A stretch of 54,557 nt of DNA, taken from assembly GCF_003097235.1 (NCBI RefSeq), contig NZ_QEQQ01000032.1:1-54557 (forward strand), in the 5' to 3' direction. Numbering within the stretch: position 1 is the stretch's first letter; every line of letters begins with the position of its first letter. The DNA is from Pseudomonas sp. CC120222-01a (GTDB taxonomy: Bacteria > Pseudomonadota > Gammaproteobacteria > Pseudomonadales > Pseudomonadaceae). Below are positions 25,181 to 34,039 of this stretch, piece by piece. The position numbers were made by a program, and so were the translations under genes. Below the pieces are notes generated by a model. It had not been told where the DNA came from, searched no databases, and saw only the letters and a list, made by a program, of their open reading frames with translations.

Positions 25181-25965
25181 GCACTTCGCATGATCAATAT
25201 TTAAAATTTGTCAGCAACGAGCTTATCGATGAAGTGCTAAACTTTCATGCTAAAGGGAATTATGTCATACACCCAGCCACGCAACACTTAAGTACGCTCC
25301 ATCACGTCCCCGCTGCCGATCTTGCTACGCTCTCAGGCAATGAGCTATCACTACATCCACTGCCATCATGCAGCGACAATCCATCTCTAGCCCCTCAACC
25401 GCTACCTCATCACCATCCGCTACGGCGAAATGATTCTTGCAACGACTTCAAAGCCAGTCGAATTAACTTCGAAACAACCAAGGCAATTCTTGCTCCTCTG
25501 CTGAGAAAACACAGCAGTAGCAAACGAGGCTATCCAAGCGGAGGCGCTCTTTATCCAGTCGAAGTATTCTGCGTAAACTTGAACAACCGGGTTGAGGGCT
25601 GGCCGAAAGTGCCCAGCGCATTGCACCTCTTAGCAAACTCTAGGACACTTGAAGTCCACAGCCAGACAATTGACGCTCACAAACTCTCCAGCGCCATTAT
25701 AGGTTCAAGCACACAGATCGGATCGCCTGCGCTCGCACTTGTATATTACATATATTTACCCAAGGCACTTTTTAAGTATAGGCAAAGGGGGTACAGACTT
25801 GCATTGATGGAGGTCGGATCAATGTACATGCTTACAGATCTTCGCTGTAAAGAACTAGGACTCAACAGCCGTCCTTGGGCTGCGTTCACCGACCATCAAG
25901 TCACAAAGCAGCTTAATCTCAACCCCACATTATTCCTGTCCACATGCATTCAACTCATAGGTTGA
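25177..25965 (+). CDS. mcbC: McbC-like FMN-dependent azoline dehydrogenase
   Basis: 262 residues against about 272 for E. coli McbC. Nitroreductase-fold dehydrogenase that oxidises thiazolines/oxazolines to aromatic azoles. The region KRGYPSGGALYPVEVF (about residues 116-131) is the SagB/McbC flavin-site pattern, and the active-site Lys-Tyr pair is present as K200-Y201 in LFKYRQRGYR, at the positions of the reported K201-Y202 of McbC. This makes a catalytically competent enzyme likely. Translationally coupled to mcbB by a 4-base overlap. Confidence 0.92.
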   Translation: MSTSHDQYLKFVSNELIDEVLNFHAKGNYVIHPATQHLSTLHHVPAADLATLSGNELSLHPLPSCSDNPSLAPQPLPHHHPLRRNDSCNDFKASRINFETTKAILAPLLRKHSSSKRGYPSGGALYPVEVFCVNLNNRVEGWPKVPSALHLLANSRTLEVHSQTIDAHKLSSAIIGSSTQIGSPALALVYYIYLPKALFKYRQRGYRLALMEVGSMYMLTDLRCKELGLNSRPWAAFTDHQVTKQLNLNPTLFLSTCIQLIG

Positions 25966-25968
25966 CCC

Positions 25969-27162
25969 ATGAATAACTACAGCGAAATACATAATCCAGG
26001 CATTGCGGATTTTGAATTGCTTCGACCGAGTGCGGTGACATATATGCCGCACAGTGCAGAGTTAGGCTCACGGTGGAGCACATACGGGTCGAGCAGTGGA
26101 TGGACTTCGGAGGTAGCCGCTACCGCCTTGGGGGAGCACCTTGAGCGCAAGCACTTCTACCTTGACATTCCGATTCATGACACTGGCCCAATGGGCAAAA
26201 CCTTGACACCCGAAGAGTGCGGAGCATTCAGCAAGGCATTTGCTCAGACATCGAGCCAGATCTCAATCAACACTATCGAAAACCATGCCTTTGATCTAAC
26301 TCGCGCATTTAGAATAACTGACCTCACCCCCTGCAAAATACCAACAGCTTGCATTTCACTTACGCACTCAAAAAATAATATAGACAATGCGATCTACCCT
26401 TCAAGAGACACTTGTGGCTGCAGCGTTCACCTCACTCTGGAAGCGGCAATCTTAGGCGCAATGAAGGAATCTTTCGAGCGGCAGTTCCTGCTTCGCTTCT
26501 GGTTAACTAAAACGTACACAGAAAAGATTGAGTACGATCAAGCCTGCGAACTACTGAAACAAAGCCGAAGCCTGCCACTGCTCCAGCAATTGCAATCATC
26601 TGGAAATTTGTCAATTCTGGATCTCACAGACAATCGTTTTCCTGGAAGCTGTATTCTCCTTTGCTATGGCAACGCTCAGCAAGGTTACGTGCGCGTCAGG
26701 TATTGCGCAGGCATGGCTTATGGGGACACTCGCTGCAGCGCGCTGGAAAAATCAATTATTGAATTGTGGCAGACATTTCGATTCATGCAATCTTATAACG
26801 AGAAAGATAAAATCACGGACCCTTACCTTCGACATTTCATGAGCTGCAATAAATATGAAACCTTTGAACGCATTATCAATGCTCGCCAGTCACTGCCCTC
26901 TACCCCCCCACAATCCGTCACTGAGCGCTTGACAGCCAAGAACCTTATAGATACTGCAAAAACACATGGCATAAATGGCTATCTGTATTTAAATCACATA
27001 ACCACCACCCACAAGATGTTGTTTTTCTGCAAATATATTTCACCTAATTTGTTCATGCACATGAACAATGCAAGCGGACTCAACACCAACAACCACTACT
27101 CAGGCGCCTTTTTCAAGGAGATAATCGAATCTCAACTAAATGATATGGTGCCATTTCCATGA
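25969..27162 (+). CDS. mcbD: McbD-like YcaO cyclodehydratase
   Basis: 397 residues, about the length of E. coli McbD (396). YcaO proteins use ATP to phosphorylate the backbone amide and cyclise Cys/Ser onto it. The two conserved ATP/Mg-binding glutamate segments are visible: EVAATALGEHLERKHF (about residues 48-63) and LEAAILGAMKESFERQF (about 157-173). The chain ends in VPFP, a short form of the proline-rich C-terminus typical of azoline-forming YcaO enzymes. Starts three bases after the mcbC stop and overlaps the exporter permease gene (ATGA). Confidence 0.92.
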   Translation: MNNYSEIHNPGIADFELLRPSAVTYMPHSAELGSRWSTYGSSSGWTSEVAATALGEHLERKHFYLDIPIHDTGPMGKTLTPEECGAFSKAFAQTSSQISINTIENHAFDLTRAFRITDLTPCKIPTACISLTHSKNNIDNAIYPSRDTCGCSVHLTLEAAILGAMKESFERQFLLRFWLTKTYTEKIEYDQACELLKQSRSLPLLQQLQSSGNLSILDLTDNRFPGSCILLCYGNAQQGYVRVRYCAGMAYGDTRCSALEKSIIELWQTFRFMQSYNEKDKITDPYLRHFMSCNKYETFERIINARQSLPSTPPQSVTERLTAKNLIDTAKTHGINGYLYLNHITTTHKMLFFCKYISPNLFMHMNNASGLNTNNHYSGAFFKEIIESQLNDMVPFP

Positions 27163-27911
27163 ATCAATCTGCGCACCCAAAAACTTCAAAAATCAACGCC
27201 ATACCAGGCATCATGAAACTTTTTCTGATTGAACATCTACGCGAACCCACCACACTGCTGTGGACAGGTATGGCACCCTGCTTGATGTTCATCCTGGTGA
27301 CAGATCGCACCTCCAACCACTTTGACCAATCCTATGTAAATGCTGCGGCTTGGTTTTATTCTTACTTATCATCAAGTTTCGCTTTTTTCGGATTCAGCTT
27401 TTATCTGGTCGGAAGAAGAGAAAGCGGCTTCGTACGTTCCTTCATCTATCAACAAGGTGCTATCCGAACATTTCTGGTGTCGCATACTCTCAGCTACTCG
27501 CTCCTGAGTCTAATCTATGTGACAGGATTTTATCTTGTAACCAAACCGCTATACGGGAATTATGACTTGATAGAGTACCTGCATCTGGCCGCCTGCTTCT
27601 ACACAGCCTACTTGGGATTTTCTTGCATAGGCTTGCTCGTGGTGGCGCTCCCCTTGAAATTCAGCACCACAAGCACAGTTTTTTCTCTCCTGTCATTCTG
27701 GATGTTGATTTCCGGCTACACCGGCGCCTCTCAGCATGGAAAGCTTGCTTCATCGGTTGCCTATTTCAATCCACTGTCTCTTAGCGTCCAACTTTACGAT
27801 AGTCGACTACCGCTCCTAATCAGCTTTGCAATTGCAATGACGACCCTGTTGATTGGGCTCTGCGCCTCTATAAAATATTTTAGAATACAACCTGTCTGGA
27901 GTCGGTATTAA
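27159..27911 (+). CDS. mcbE: McbE-like ABC-2 type permease
   Basis: 250 residues with about six hydrophobic segments (for example LLWTGMAPCLMFILVT, FYSYLSSSFAFFGFSFYLVG and ISFAIAMTTLLIGLCA), matching E. coli McbE (about 241) in size and position. With the following ATPase it should export the mature peptide, which in E. coli also gives partial self-protection. Overlaps mcbD by four bases and directly abuts the ATPase start. Confidence 0.85.
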   Translation: MNQSAHPKTSKINAIPGIMKLFLIEHLREPTTLLWTGMAPCLMFILVTDRTSNHFDQSYVNAAAWFYSYLSSSFAFFGFSFYLVGRRESGFVRSFIYQQGAIRTFLVSHTLSYSLLSLIYVTGFYLVTKPLYGNYDLIEYLHLAACFYTAYLGFSCIGLLVVALPLKFSTTSTVFSLLSFWMLISGYTGASQHGKLASSVAYFNPLSLSVQLYDSRLPLLISFAIAMTTLLIGLCASIKYFRIQPVWSRY

Positions 27912-28613
27912 TTGAAGATCTTATCCCTGACGGACCTCACATTTTCCTACCCCGCACGCCCATTATTCGACTCCATCAATCTTCATGTCGCACGAGGCGA
28001 GGCGGTCGGATTGCTTGGGATGAATGGTGCAGGCAAAACAACGCTTTTCGACCTGATATGTAAACTCAAAGCACCACAGGGGGGAGGCATTGTCAATCAA
28101 GCACAACAACAGGCTTATCTCACTCAAGTTCTCACGCCGCCTCCTTTGCTGCGGATGCATGAGATTGGCAAATTGATCAGGCTGTTTAATGCCAGAACAC
28201 TCCCTCGCGCTGACGAAGCACTTACTCGTTTAGCCAGGTGGTCCGCACCGTTGGCCAAACGATACGCTGATATCGGACAAAAACGGGCGGCGACTTGCAG
28301 CTATGGCGAAGTACGCAGTTACTTCACGTTGACGTTGCTGTTAATGGAGTGCGACCTCATCATCCTTGATGAGCCCACTGCCGGCGTCGACCCTGAATTC
28401 AGGCACTTTATCTGGCTGGGCATTCAGCATGCCTGCCGTGAAGGCGCCGCCGTATTGGTATCCTCACATTACACCGAGGAAATTGCTCAACATTGCCATC
28501 GTTTTTATATGCTGGCCAACAGAAGAGTTACGGCCTTTGAAAGTGCCCAGCAGTTTTTATCTCATTACGACGCGCACTCGCTTGATGATGCGTTTATTAA
28601 AGCGTTTGTTTGA
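27912..28613 (+). CDS. mcbF: McbF-like ABC exporter ATPase
   Basis: 233 residues, ATPase of the presumed microcin exporter. Walker A is GMNGAGKT (36-43), Walker B DLIILDEP (148-155) with D-loop AGVD, and the H-loop is SSHYTEE. The signature motif is CSYGEVR around residues 129-135 instead of LSGGQ, a deviation common in microcin B17-type ATPases' distant relatives but worth noting. The start is TTG at 27912, directly after the permease TAA; GGAG 10 bases upstream supports it, and no better in-frame ATG fits the Walker A distance. Last gene of the operon. Confidence 0.88.
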   Translation: MKILSLTDLTFSYPARPLFDSINLHVARGEAVGLLGMNGAGKTTLFDLICKLKAPQGGGIVNQAQQQAYLTQVLTPPPLLRMHEIGKLIRLFNARTLPRADEALTRLARWSAPLAKRYADIGQKRAATCSYGEVRSYFTLTLLLMECDLIILDEPTAGVDPEFRHFIWLGIQHACREGAAVLVSSHYTEEIAQHCHRFYMLANRRVTAFESAQQFLSHYDAHSLDDAFIKAFV

Positions 28614-28723
28614 TAAGCCAGCCTTCACACAATCAACCTTACTTTCTCGACACGGTGCTAAGCGCAGCGGTCGCCGTAGGTGCCCGGAGCCCGTATGATG
28701 GCCGTCCACATCCGAGGCCAGCC

Positions 28724-29575
28724 ATGTTCGACTGGGAAGACCTGCGTCACTTTTCCGCTTTCATCAGCACCGGCTCGCTGTCGGCTGCGGCCAAGCACTT
28801 GGGCGTCGATCACGCCACCGTGGCCCGGCGTATCGCTGCGCTGGAGGCCGCCTTGAACCTCAAGCTGGTCGACCGCCGCCCCAGGGCCTACGCGCTGACC
28901 GAGGAAGGCCGCCGGGTTGGCGTTTACGCCGAACAGATGACCCAATCGTCGTTCGCCCTGGAGCACTTCGCCAATGCCGGTCAGCAGCAGGTGGAAGGCG
29001 AAGTGGTGCTGGCCGCCCCGCCCGCGCTGCTCGGCAGCATCATCGCCCGACGCCTGGGTGTGCTCATGCAGCGCTACCCGCAACTGCGCCTGAAGCTGGT
29101 CGGCAGCAAGTCGCGGGCCTCGCTGGCACGTCGCGAGGCCGATATCAGCATCACCCTGGCCAGGCCCACCGAGCCGACACTGGTCGCCAGCCTGCTGGGT
29201 TACCTGGATTACCGTTTGTACGCCGCGCCCGCCTACCTGCGCAGCGCAGGCACGCCGCGCTACATCGGCTACGACGAATCCCAGGCCAGGTCACCGCAGC
29301 AGCAGTGGCTGCTCAGCCAGACCGGCAACCCGCCCTTGGTGTTGCAGAGCAACGACCTGCGCATCCAGGCCCATGCGGCCGCGGGCGGGGTTGGCATCGC
29401 CTGCCTGCCGGCCTTCATGGCGCAGGAGCATGGCCTGGAGGTTGCCGGCAAGGACGAGCAGACCATGAGCATCGAGATCTGGCTGGCCGTGCACGAGGAT
29501 GTGCGCAACACGCCGCGCATCAAGGCCGTCACCGACTTCCTGCAACAACAGGTCAAGCCGCTGCTGCGCTTGTGA
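28724..29575 (+). CDS. LysR-family transcriptional regulator
   Basis: Predicted 283-residue regulator. The start at ATG 28724 places MFDWEDLRHFSAFISTGSLS at the N-terminus, the canonical LysR opening, followed by AAAKHLGVDHATVARRIAALE. A longer in-phase reading frame from 28610 would overlap the microcin ATPase and has no LysR character. GC-rich like the chromosome, so the right edge of the island lies at about 28614-28720. It is next to and co-oriented with an aldo/keto reductase gene, probably its target. Confidence 0.9.
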   Translation: MFDWEDLRHFSAFISTGSLSAAAKHLGVDHATVARRIAALEAALNLKLVDRRPRAYALTEEGRRVGVYAEQMTQSSFALEHFANAGQQQVEGEVVLAAPPALLGSIIARRLGVLMQRYPQLRLKLVGSKSRASLARREADISITLARPTEPTLVASLLGYLDYRLYAAPAYLRSAGTPRYIGYDESQARSPQQQWLLSQTGNPPLVLQSNDLRIQAHAAAGGVGIACLPAFMAQEHGLEVAGKDEQTMSIEIWLAVHEDVRNTPRIKAVTDFLQQQVKPLLRL

Positions 29576-29674
29576 ATTTCTGCGGATGGCGCCTGCACCG
29601 ATTCGGAATTTTCGCAGCCATCCATCACCGCTAAGCTTCCCTGCGTCGCACAACCGATTACTGAGGAGCAGCGG

Positions 29675-30670
29675 ATGCAATACGTCAAACTGGGCAACAC
29701 CGGCCTGGACATCTCGAAACTGTGCCTGGGCTGCATGACCTTCGGCGAGCCGGACGCCGGCACCCACCCATGGACCCTGGGCGAAGCCGACAGCCGCCCG
29801 ATCATCCGCCACGCTGTCGAGCAAGGCATCAACTTCTTCGACACCGCCAACAGCTACTCGGCCGGTACCTCGGAAGTCATCCTCGGCAAGTTGCTGAAGG
29901 AATTCACCCGCCGTGACGAGACAGTGATCGCCACCAAGGTGTTCTTCCCCGCCAACATGTGGGAAGGCAGCACCCGCCCCAACGAACAGGGCCTGTCTCG
30001 CAAGGCGATCATGGCCAACATCGACGCCAGCCTGGCCCGGCTGGGCACCGATTACGTCGACCTGTACCAGATCCACCGGTGGGACTACCACACGCCCATC
30101 GAAGAGACCATGGAAGCCCTGCACGATGTGGTCAAGGCCGGCAAGGCACGCTACATCGGTGCTTCGTCGATGTACGCCTGGCAGTTCGCCAAGGCCCAGC
30201 AGGTCGCAGCCAGCAACGGCTGGAGCCGCTTCGTGTCGATGCAGAACTATCTCAACCTGATCTACCGCGAGGAAGAGCGCGAGATGATCCCGCTGTGCCT
30301 CGACCAAGGTGTTGGCCTGATGCCCTGGAGCCCGATGGCCCGCGGCCGGCTGACCCGTCCCCATGGGCAGCAGACCGAGAGAACCCGCACGGACATTTCC
30401 GGGCAGTCGTTCTACGAGAAGACCGAGGTGGAAGATGGCCGGGTGATCGATGTGGTCGAGCAGATTGCCGGAGAGCGTGGTGTGCCGATGGCGCAGGTGG
30501 CGCTGGCCTGGGTGCTGGGCAAGCGCGGGGTGTCGGCGCCGATTGTCGGGGCCTCGAAAGTGGCGCAGCTGGACGATGCGATTGCGGCGTTGGCGTTCCA
30601 GCTGAGTGAAGAGGAAAAAGCCCGGTTGGAAGCACCCTATATGCCGCATGCGGTGACAGGCTTCAAGTAA
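29675..30670 (+). CDS. Aldo/keto reductase
   Basis: Predicted 331-residue NADPH-dependent oxidoreductase. The family tetrad is visible: Asp in FFDTANSYS, Tyr in the same segment, Lys in VIATKVF and His in YQIHRWDYHTPIEETM. The region LMPWSPMARGRL and C-terminal GASKVAQLDDAIAAL complete the cofactor site. The sequence type is that of the YajO/IolS-like branch; the physiological substrate is unknown. GAGGAG precedes ATG 29675. Convergent with the rhs gene. Confidence 0.9.
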   Translation: MQYVKLGNTGLDISKLCLGCMTFGEPDAGTHPWTLGEADSRPIIRHAVEQGINFFDTANSYSAGTSEVILGKLLKEFTRRDETVIATKVFFPANMWEGSTRPNEQGLSRKAIMANIDASLARLGTDYVDLYQIHRWDYHTPIEETMEALHDVVKAGKARYIGASSMYAWQFAKAQQVAASNGWSRFVSMQNYLNLIYREEEREMIPLCLDQGVGLMPWSPMARGRLTRPHGQQTERTRTDISGQSFYEKTEVEDGRVIDVVEQIAGERGVPMAQVALAWVLGKRGVSAPIVGASKVAQLDDAIAALAFQLSEEEKARLEAPYMPHAVTGFK

Positions 30671-30687
30671 ACAAAGGCACAGCAGAT

Positions 30688-30719
30688 AATTGGCGATGCG
30701 CTGACCCGCATCGACAATT
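30688..30719. terminator. Bidirectional terminator-like inverted repeat
   Basis: AATTG-G-CGATGCG and CGCATCG-A-CAATT pair over 13 positions with one mismatch around the loop CTGACC. It sits in the 63-bp gap between the convergent aldo/keto reductase and rhs stops, where a shared terminator is expected. Confidence 0.6.
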
Positions 30720-30733
30720 CGACCCTGCAATAG

Positions 30734-33673
30734 TCACTGCACGCGATGGTCAGTCAAAAGTACTTTTCTGGTAACTGCTCCTTTCTTTGGCACATAGCTA
30801 CTCCACTCCCAAAAATTTGTTTCCCACGGAGCTTCCGTTTCAATATTGTTTTTATAGAAGCTGATACGCCCTTCGAGTTGCTCGCGATTTCTAAATGCAT
30901 AACGCAGTTCACTGGCCGTGATTGACTGCCCTGCCTCTCCATCCTTACTAATTACCGCAGCAATATCTATCTCATCAAGCACGAAATGAATATGACCAGA
31001 ACCATTGGCAGCCATGGCAAGGCCTAGCTTGCTCGCGCGCTTCCAAAACAGGTTAGGAGCCACACCCTTTGGGTCATCCAAGCTACCATCCCACTGATGA
31101 TAGTTAGTCTTCGAAGGAGACAGCTTGACCTCGTCATAAATTGCGGCCACATTGAATTTATCAACAATATCGCCCATTTGAAAATACGCAGCCCACAAAG
31201 GAAATTTGTGCTGCGACTTCAAATCAGTGGCAATGTTTGACGGAATTTTCAATCTCTGCCCGAACTGCTTAGGCGAAACGGGAGGAACCAATCTTACTTG
31301 CCCAGCGTGCCTTCCCCTCAACATTTCTCGCCGCATATCCGACGCTACCGATGCATTTCTCATCGTTATCAACCCGGAAACCGCGTTATTATAACGATCT
31401 ATTGTTAGTGGCGTTGACCCGTCAGCGACAGCATTGTGAATCAAGTCAGTTATATATTTGTGCCGCGGAGCCACGCCTGACCCTTCCACCGTAGGGAAAG
31501 ACAGACCATAAATCAAATCCCCCCTCGCCGGTTCAAAGTTTCTAACTATGTCGAAATCAAGAATTTCTTCTGCATGCCCCACACTCGCCTCTTCGGCTTG
31601 CAGGCCATTTTTGTCAACAAGCGTTGCTGGGTTATTCCTGACCATCCGATACAGATTGACCCCGTCCAATGCACCGAATGGATCGGATGAAAGCCAGCGG
31701 CCCGCCCACCACTGATAATAGCGACACCCATAATAATAGAGCCCCGTTGCATCGCGCTCCTTGCCCGAATAACGAAACACTTTATAGCTTACCTCTACCA
31801 CATTGCGTGCGCTAAATATGGATGTTCCTCCATACGGGTAAAACTCTTCGGCGCTGATAACGTTTCCTTCTCCGTCTATTTCCAAACCTACGCTGCCGAT
31901 GAGATTGCCATAGCTGAAGCGTACCTGCACCTCACTCAGTTCCTGCGGCTTGCCGCACTCCCAGTGTAAAACTCGTACCTGCCCCCGTCCCGAACTGTCC
32001 AAAGTGATTGCTTGCAAATGTTCTCTTGTGACACCCCCGATGTATTTGGTGTGGAGCTCCAGCCCAGGCAAATAGTGCACCCTTAGCGACTGCATGTTGT
32101 TATTCACTGCACGCTCGCTGAACTTTAACACTCGCTGACTGCAAGCATCATAACGATAAAGCTCCACGTCATCCTCTGAACCGACACGTACCACTGGCGT
32201 TACCTTGTGCAACGTATTGCGCGACGTCCAAAATAATTCTCTATTTGTCTGAAGCAATTTTTGTTGCCCCCCTGCAGTAAAGAAACCCTCCACCTCAGCA
32301 GGATCTTCAGTTAAAGAGCCAAGCACCCCTCTGTTGCTTCGATTGCTAATTAAAATTGCAGTCGAATGATGATTCCCGCTGGCGGGCGCATGATGACAAA
32401 TCCGCATCAAGTTACCGGCATCATCATATTGGTACGTACGCGTATAGTTGACATACGCCGAATCATCTGAGGTGCCAGGCAGAAAGCAAGTGGACGAATT
32501 GATACGCTGATGACCTGTGGCCATTTCGCGCCCAGAAACACAAACGAGTTGATACAAACTATCATAGACATAGTTACTTTCGGGCTTTACTTCCTGATTG
32601 CGCCAAAAGCGCGTCTTTTCCGCATCATTGCACTCACTCAAAACATTACCTGCCGGGTCATATTTGTAGTGCAAATCCTGCAGCACTCTTGCGCCTAATG
32701 CAGCAGGAATGCTGCGCTGAATTTTTATTCCATTTAAGCGATGCGTCTGAGCGTTATATGTGTAAGAAACAACCACCCCATTGCTGTGCTCCTCACGCAT
32801 TAATTGACCCGAAGCAGAATAGGTCTGCGCTATAGCAACCTCCATCTCAACGCCTGCCTCCAGCTTCAACCGCCTATTGAATAGACTGCCTGCAAGATCA
32901 TAGACTGACCACTGAATATTGCCCATTGCATCGGTACGAGATAGTGCTGCGCCGGTGGAATCCGCTATGGTCAAAAACTTATATGACTGGGCATCCAGCA
33001 TCTCACTCCAGGCAGCAGCGTCCACCCCCTGCCAGTCTGCAATAATGTCCGGTTTGCTCGCCTCCTTTAAGAGACGGTGGGTAACGGATAACTGAGCGCC
33101 AAACAGGCTTATGCTGTCGATTTGCAACAGCCCTGCCGTGTGGAAGTGCCCTGCGCACCGCCCAGCGAGATTATGTGCCTTTTCCGCATCACTGTTTCCG
33201 GCATACTGAAAGCGTTCAGTAATCAGCGTGGTTGCACCTGCACGTTGCTCCGTTACCTTCTCGGGACGCCCGGCTAGCGTTGCGTGCTCGTATTGAATAC
33301 TACATAGCACCGCTCCACCTCTATCTTCCGAACCCTCATCAGCGATAGCGATACCTCCGACCCTACTCAATGATCGCCCAGCAACGTCGTTCAAATTAAG
33401 AACCCTGCCAGAGTCCGCACCGCATGTGCGTATGGCGTGGCCGTTCAGATCTGACTGGTACGAAAAATTCGCCCGAGCCGCCTCGTGCAATCTTGGATCT
33501 GCAGTGCGGATCACGAAGCCTTGGGGACTGTACTGATGACGGGTAATGCGTGAGTCTACGGCATCAGGGGAATCAGGGTGCCAGTGATAGGCGATGGATC
33601 TTACATTCAGGTTACGATTATCGAAAACTTTAACTGTCGGTGTTGTCATAGCCAAAGATAATTTCATGTCCAT
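30734..33673 (-). CDS. Rhs/YD-repeat protein with unrecognised C-terminal domain
   Basis: About 979 residues from ATG 33673 (or 971 from ATG 33649, where the conserved start TTPTVKVFDNRNLNVRSIAY begins). YD/Rhs repeats run through the body, and the RHS-associated core is clear near residue 690: YYYGCRYYQWWAGRWLSSDP then LYRMVRNNPATLVDKNG. After that follow about 280 residues with no toxin family recognised; they contain GHIHFVLDEIDIAAVISKDG and ASELRYAFRNREQLEGR. Rhs proteins encase a C-terminal toxin used against competitors. No PAAR or VgrG is nearby and no immunity gene follows: the next gene is convergent and 63 bases away. AT-richer than neighbours. Confidence 0.85.
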   Translation of the reverse strand: MDMKLSLAMTTPTVKVFDNRNLNVRSIAYHWHPDSPDAVDSRITRHQYSPQGFVIRTADPRLHEAARANFSYQSDLNGHAIRTCGADSGRVLNLNDVAGRSLSRVGGIAIADEGSEDRGGAVLCSIQYEHATLAGRPEKVTEQRAGATTLITERFQYAGNSDAEKAHNLAGRCAGHFHTAGLLQIDSISLFGAQLSVTHRLLKEASKPDIIADWQGVDAAAWSEMLDAQSYKFLTIADSTGAALSRTDAMGNIQWSVYDLAGSLFNRRLKLEAGVEMEVAIAQTYSASGQLMREEHSNGVVVSYTYNAQTHRLNGIKIQRSIPAALGARVLQDLHYKYDPAGNVLSECNDAEKTRFWRNQEVKPESNYVYDSLYQLVCVSGREMATGHQRINSSTCFLPGTSDDSAYVNYTRTYQYDDAGNLMRICHHAPASGNHHSTAILISNRSNRGVLGSLTEDPAEVEGFFTAGGQQKLLQTNRELFWTSRNTLHKVTPVVRVGSEDDVELYRYDACSQRVLKFSERAVNNNMQSLRVHYLPGLELHTKYIGGVTREHLQAITLDSSGRGQVRVLHWECGKPQELSEVQVRFSYGNLIGSVGLEIDGEGNVISAEEFYPYGGTSIFSARNVVEVSYKVFRYSGKERDATGLYYYGCRYYQWWAGRWLSSDPFGALDGVNLYRMVRNNPATLVDKNGLQAEEASVGHAEEILDFDIVRNFEPARGDLIYGLSFPTVEGSGVAPRHKYITDLIHNAVADGSTPLTIDRYNNAVSGLITMRNASVASDMRREMLRGRHAGQVRLVPPVSPKQFGQRLKIPSNIATDLKSQHKFPLWAAYFQMGDIVDKFNVAAIYDEVKLSPSKTNYHQWDGSLDDPKGVAPNLFWKRASKLGLAMAANGSGHIHFVLDEIDIAAVISKDGEAGQSITASELRYAFRNREQLEGRISFYKNNIETEAPWETNFWEWSSYVPKKGAVTRKVLLTDHRVQ

Positions 33674-33799
33674 ACCTGCTCGTACTGTTTGCCGGCAACG
33701 TGACCTGAAATGCACCGGCCAAAACAATAATTTGAACCGAAAGCTGTTCATACAAACTGACTGACATACGTGAAGTTTTCTCCGAACGGAGGGTGCTCC

Positions 33800-34039
33800 A
33801 GTTGGCTGGCGAAGAACTGCCTTTATGTAATCAATCACTGCTCCAACGATGGTGAGCTCTTCTGCTTCTCCATCGGGTATCTCTACCTCAAATTCTTCCT
33901 CCAGAGCCCTAACCAGTTTCACTTGTGTTGAGGGAGTCGGCGCCGAGGTCATTCAACGAATGATGACTCATCTTTCAATTGCTCAGGCTCGCTCCCCAGA
34001 TTGCCCAATCTTTATAACGCGCTCTCCGATGGTGCTCAT
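33800..34039 (-). pseudogene. Frameshifted acyl carrier protein remnant
   Basis: From ATG 34039 the three frames in turn give MSTIGERVIKIG, then PEQLKDESSFVE, then DLGADSLNT with the phosphopantetheine serine, then VKLVRALEEEFEVEIPDGEAEELT and VIDYIKAV. Together these rebuild an AcpP-like protein (about 78 residues), but with at least one deletion and two or three frameshifts including in-frame stops. It runs in the same direction as the rhs gene and its last part is in frame with it upstream, so automated calls may wrongly start the Rhs protein inside it. Cause of the association unknown. Confidence 0.75.

Noticed and set aside
33649..33952. Rhs start at 33952 giving a 1072-residue protein
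   Set aside because: The first part is the tail of a frameshifted acyl carrier protein gene; the Rhs-type start TTPTVKVFD lies at 33649, so the true start is 33673 or 33649.
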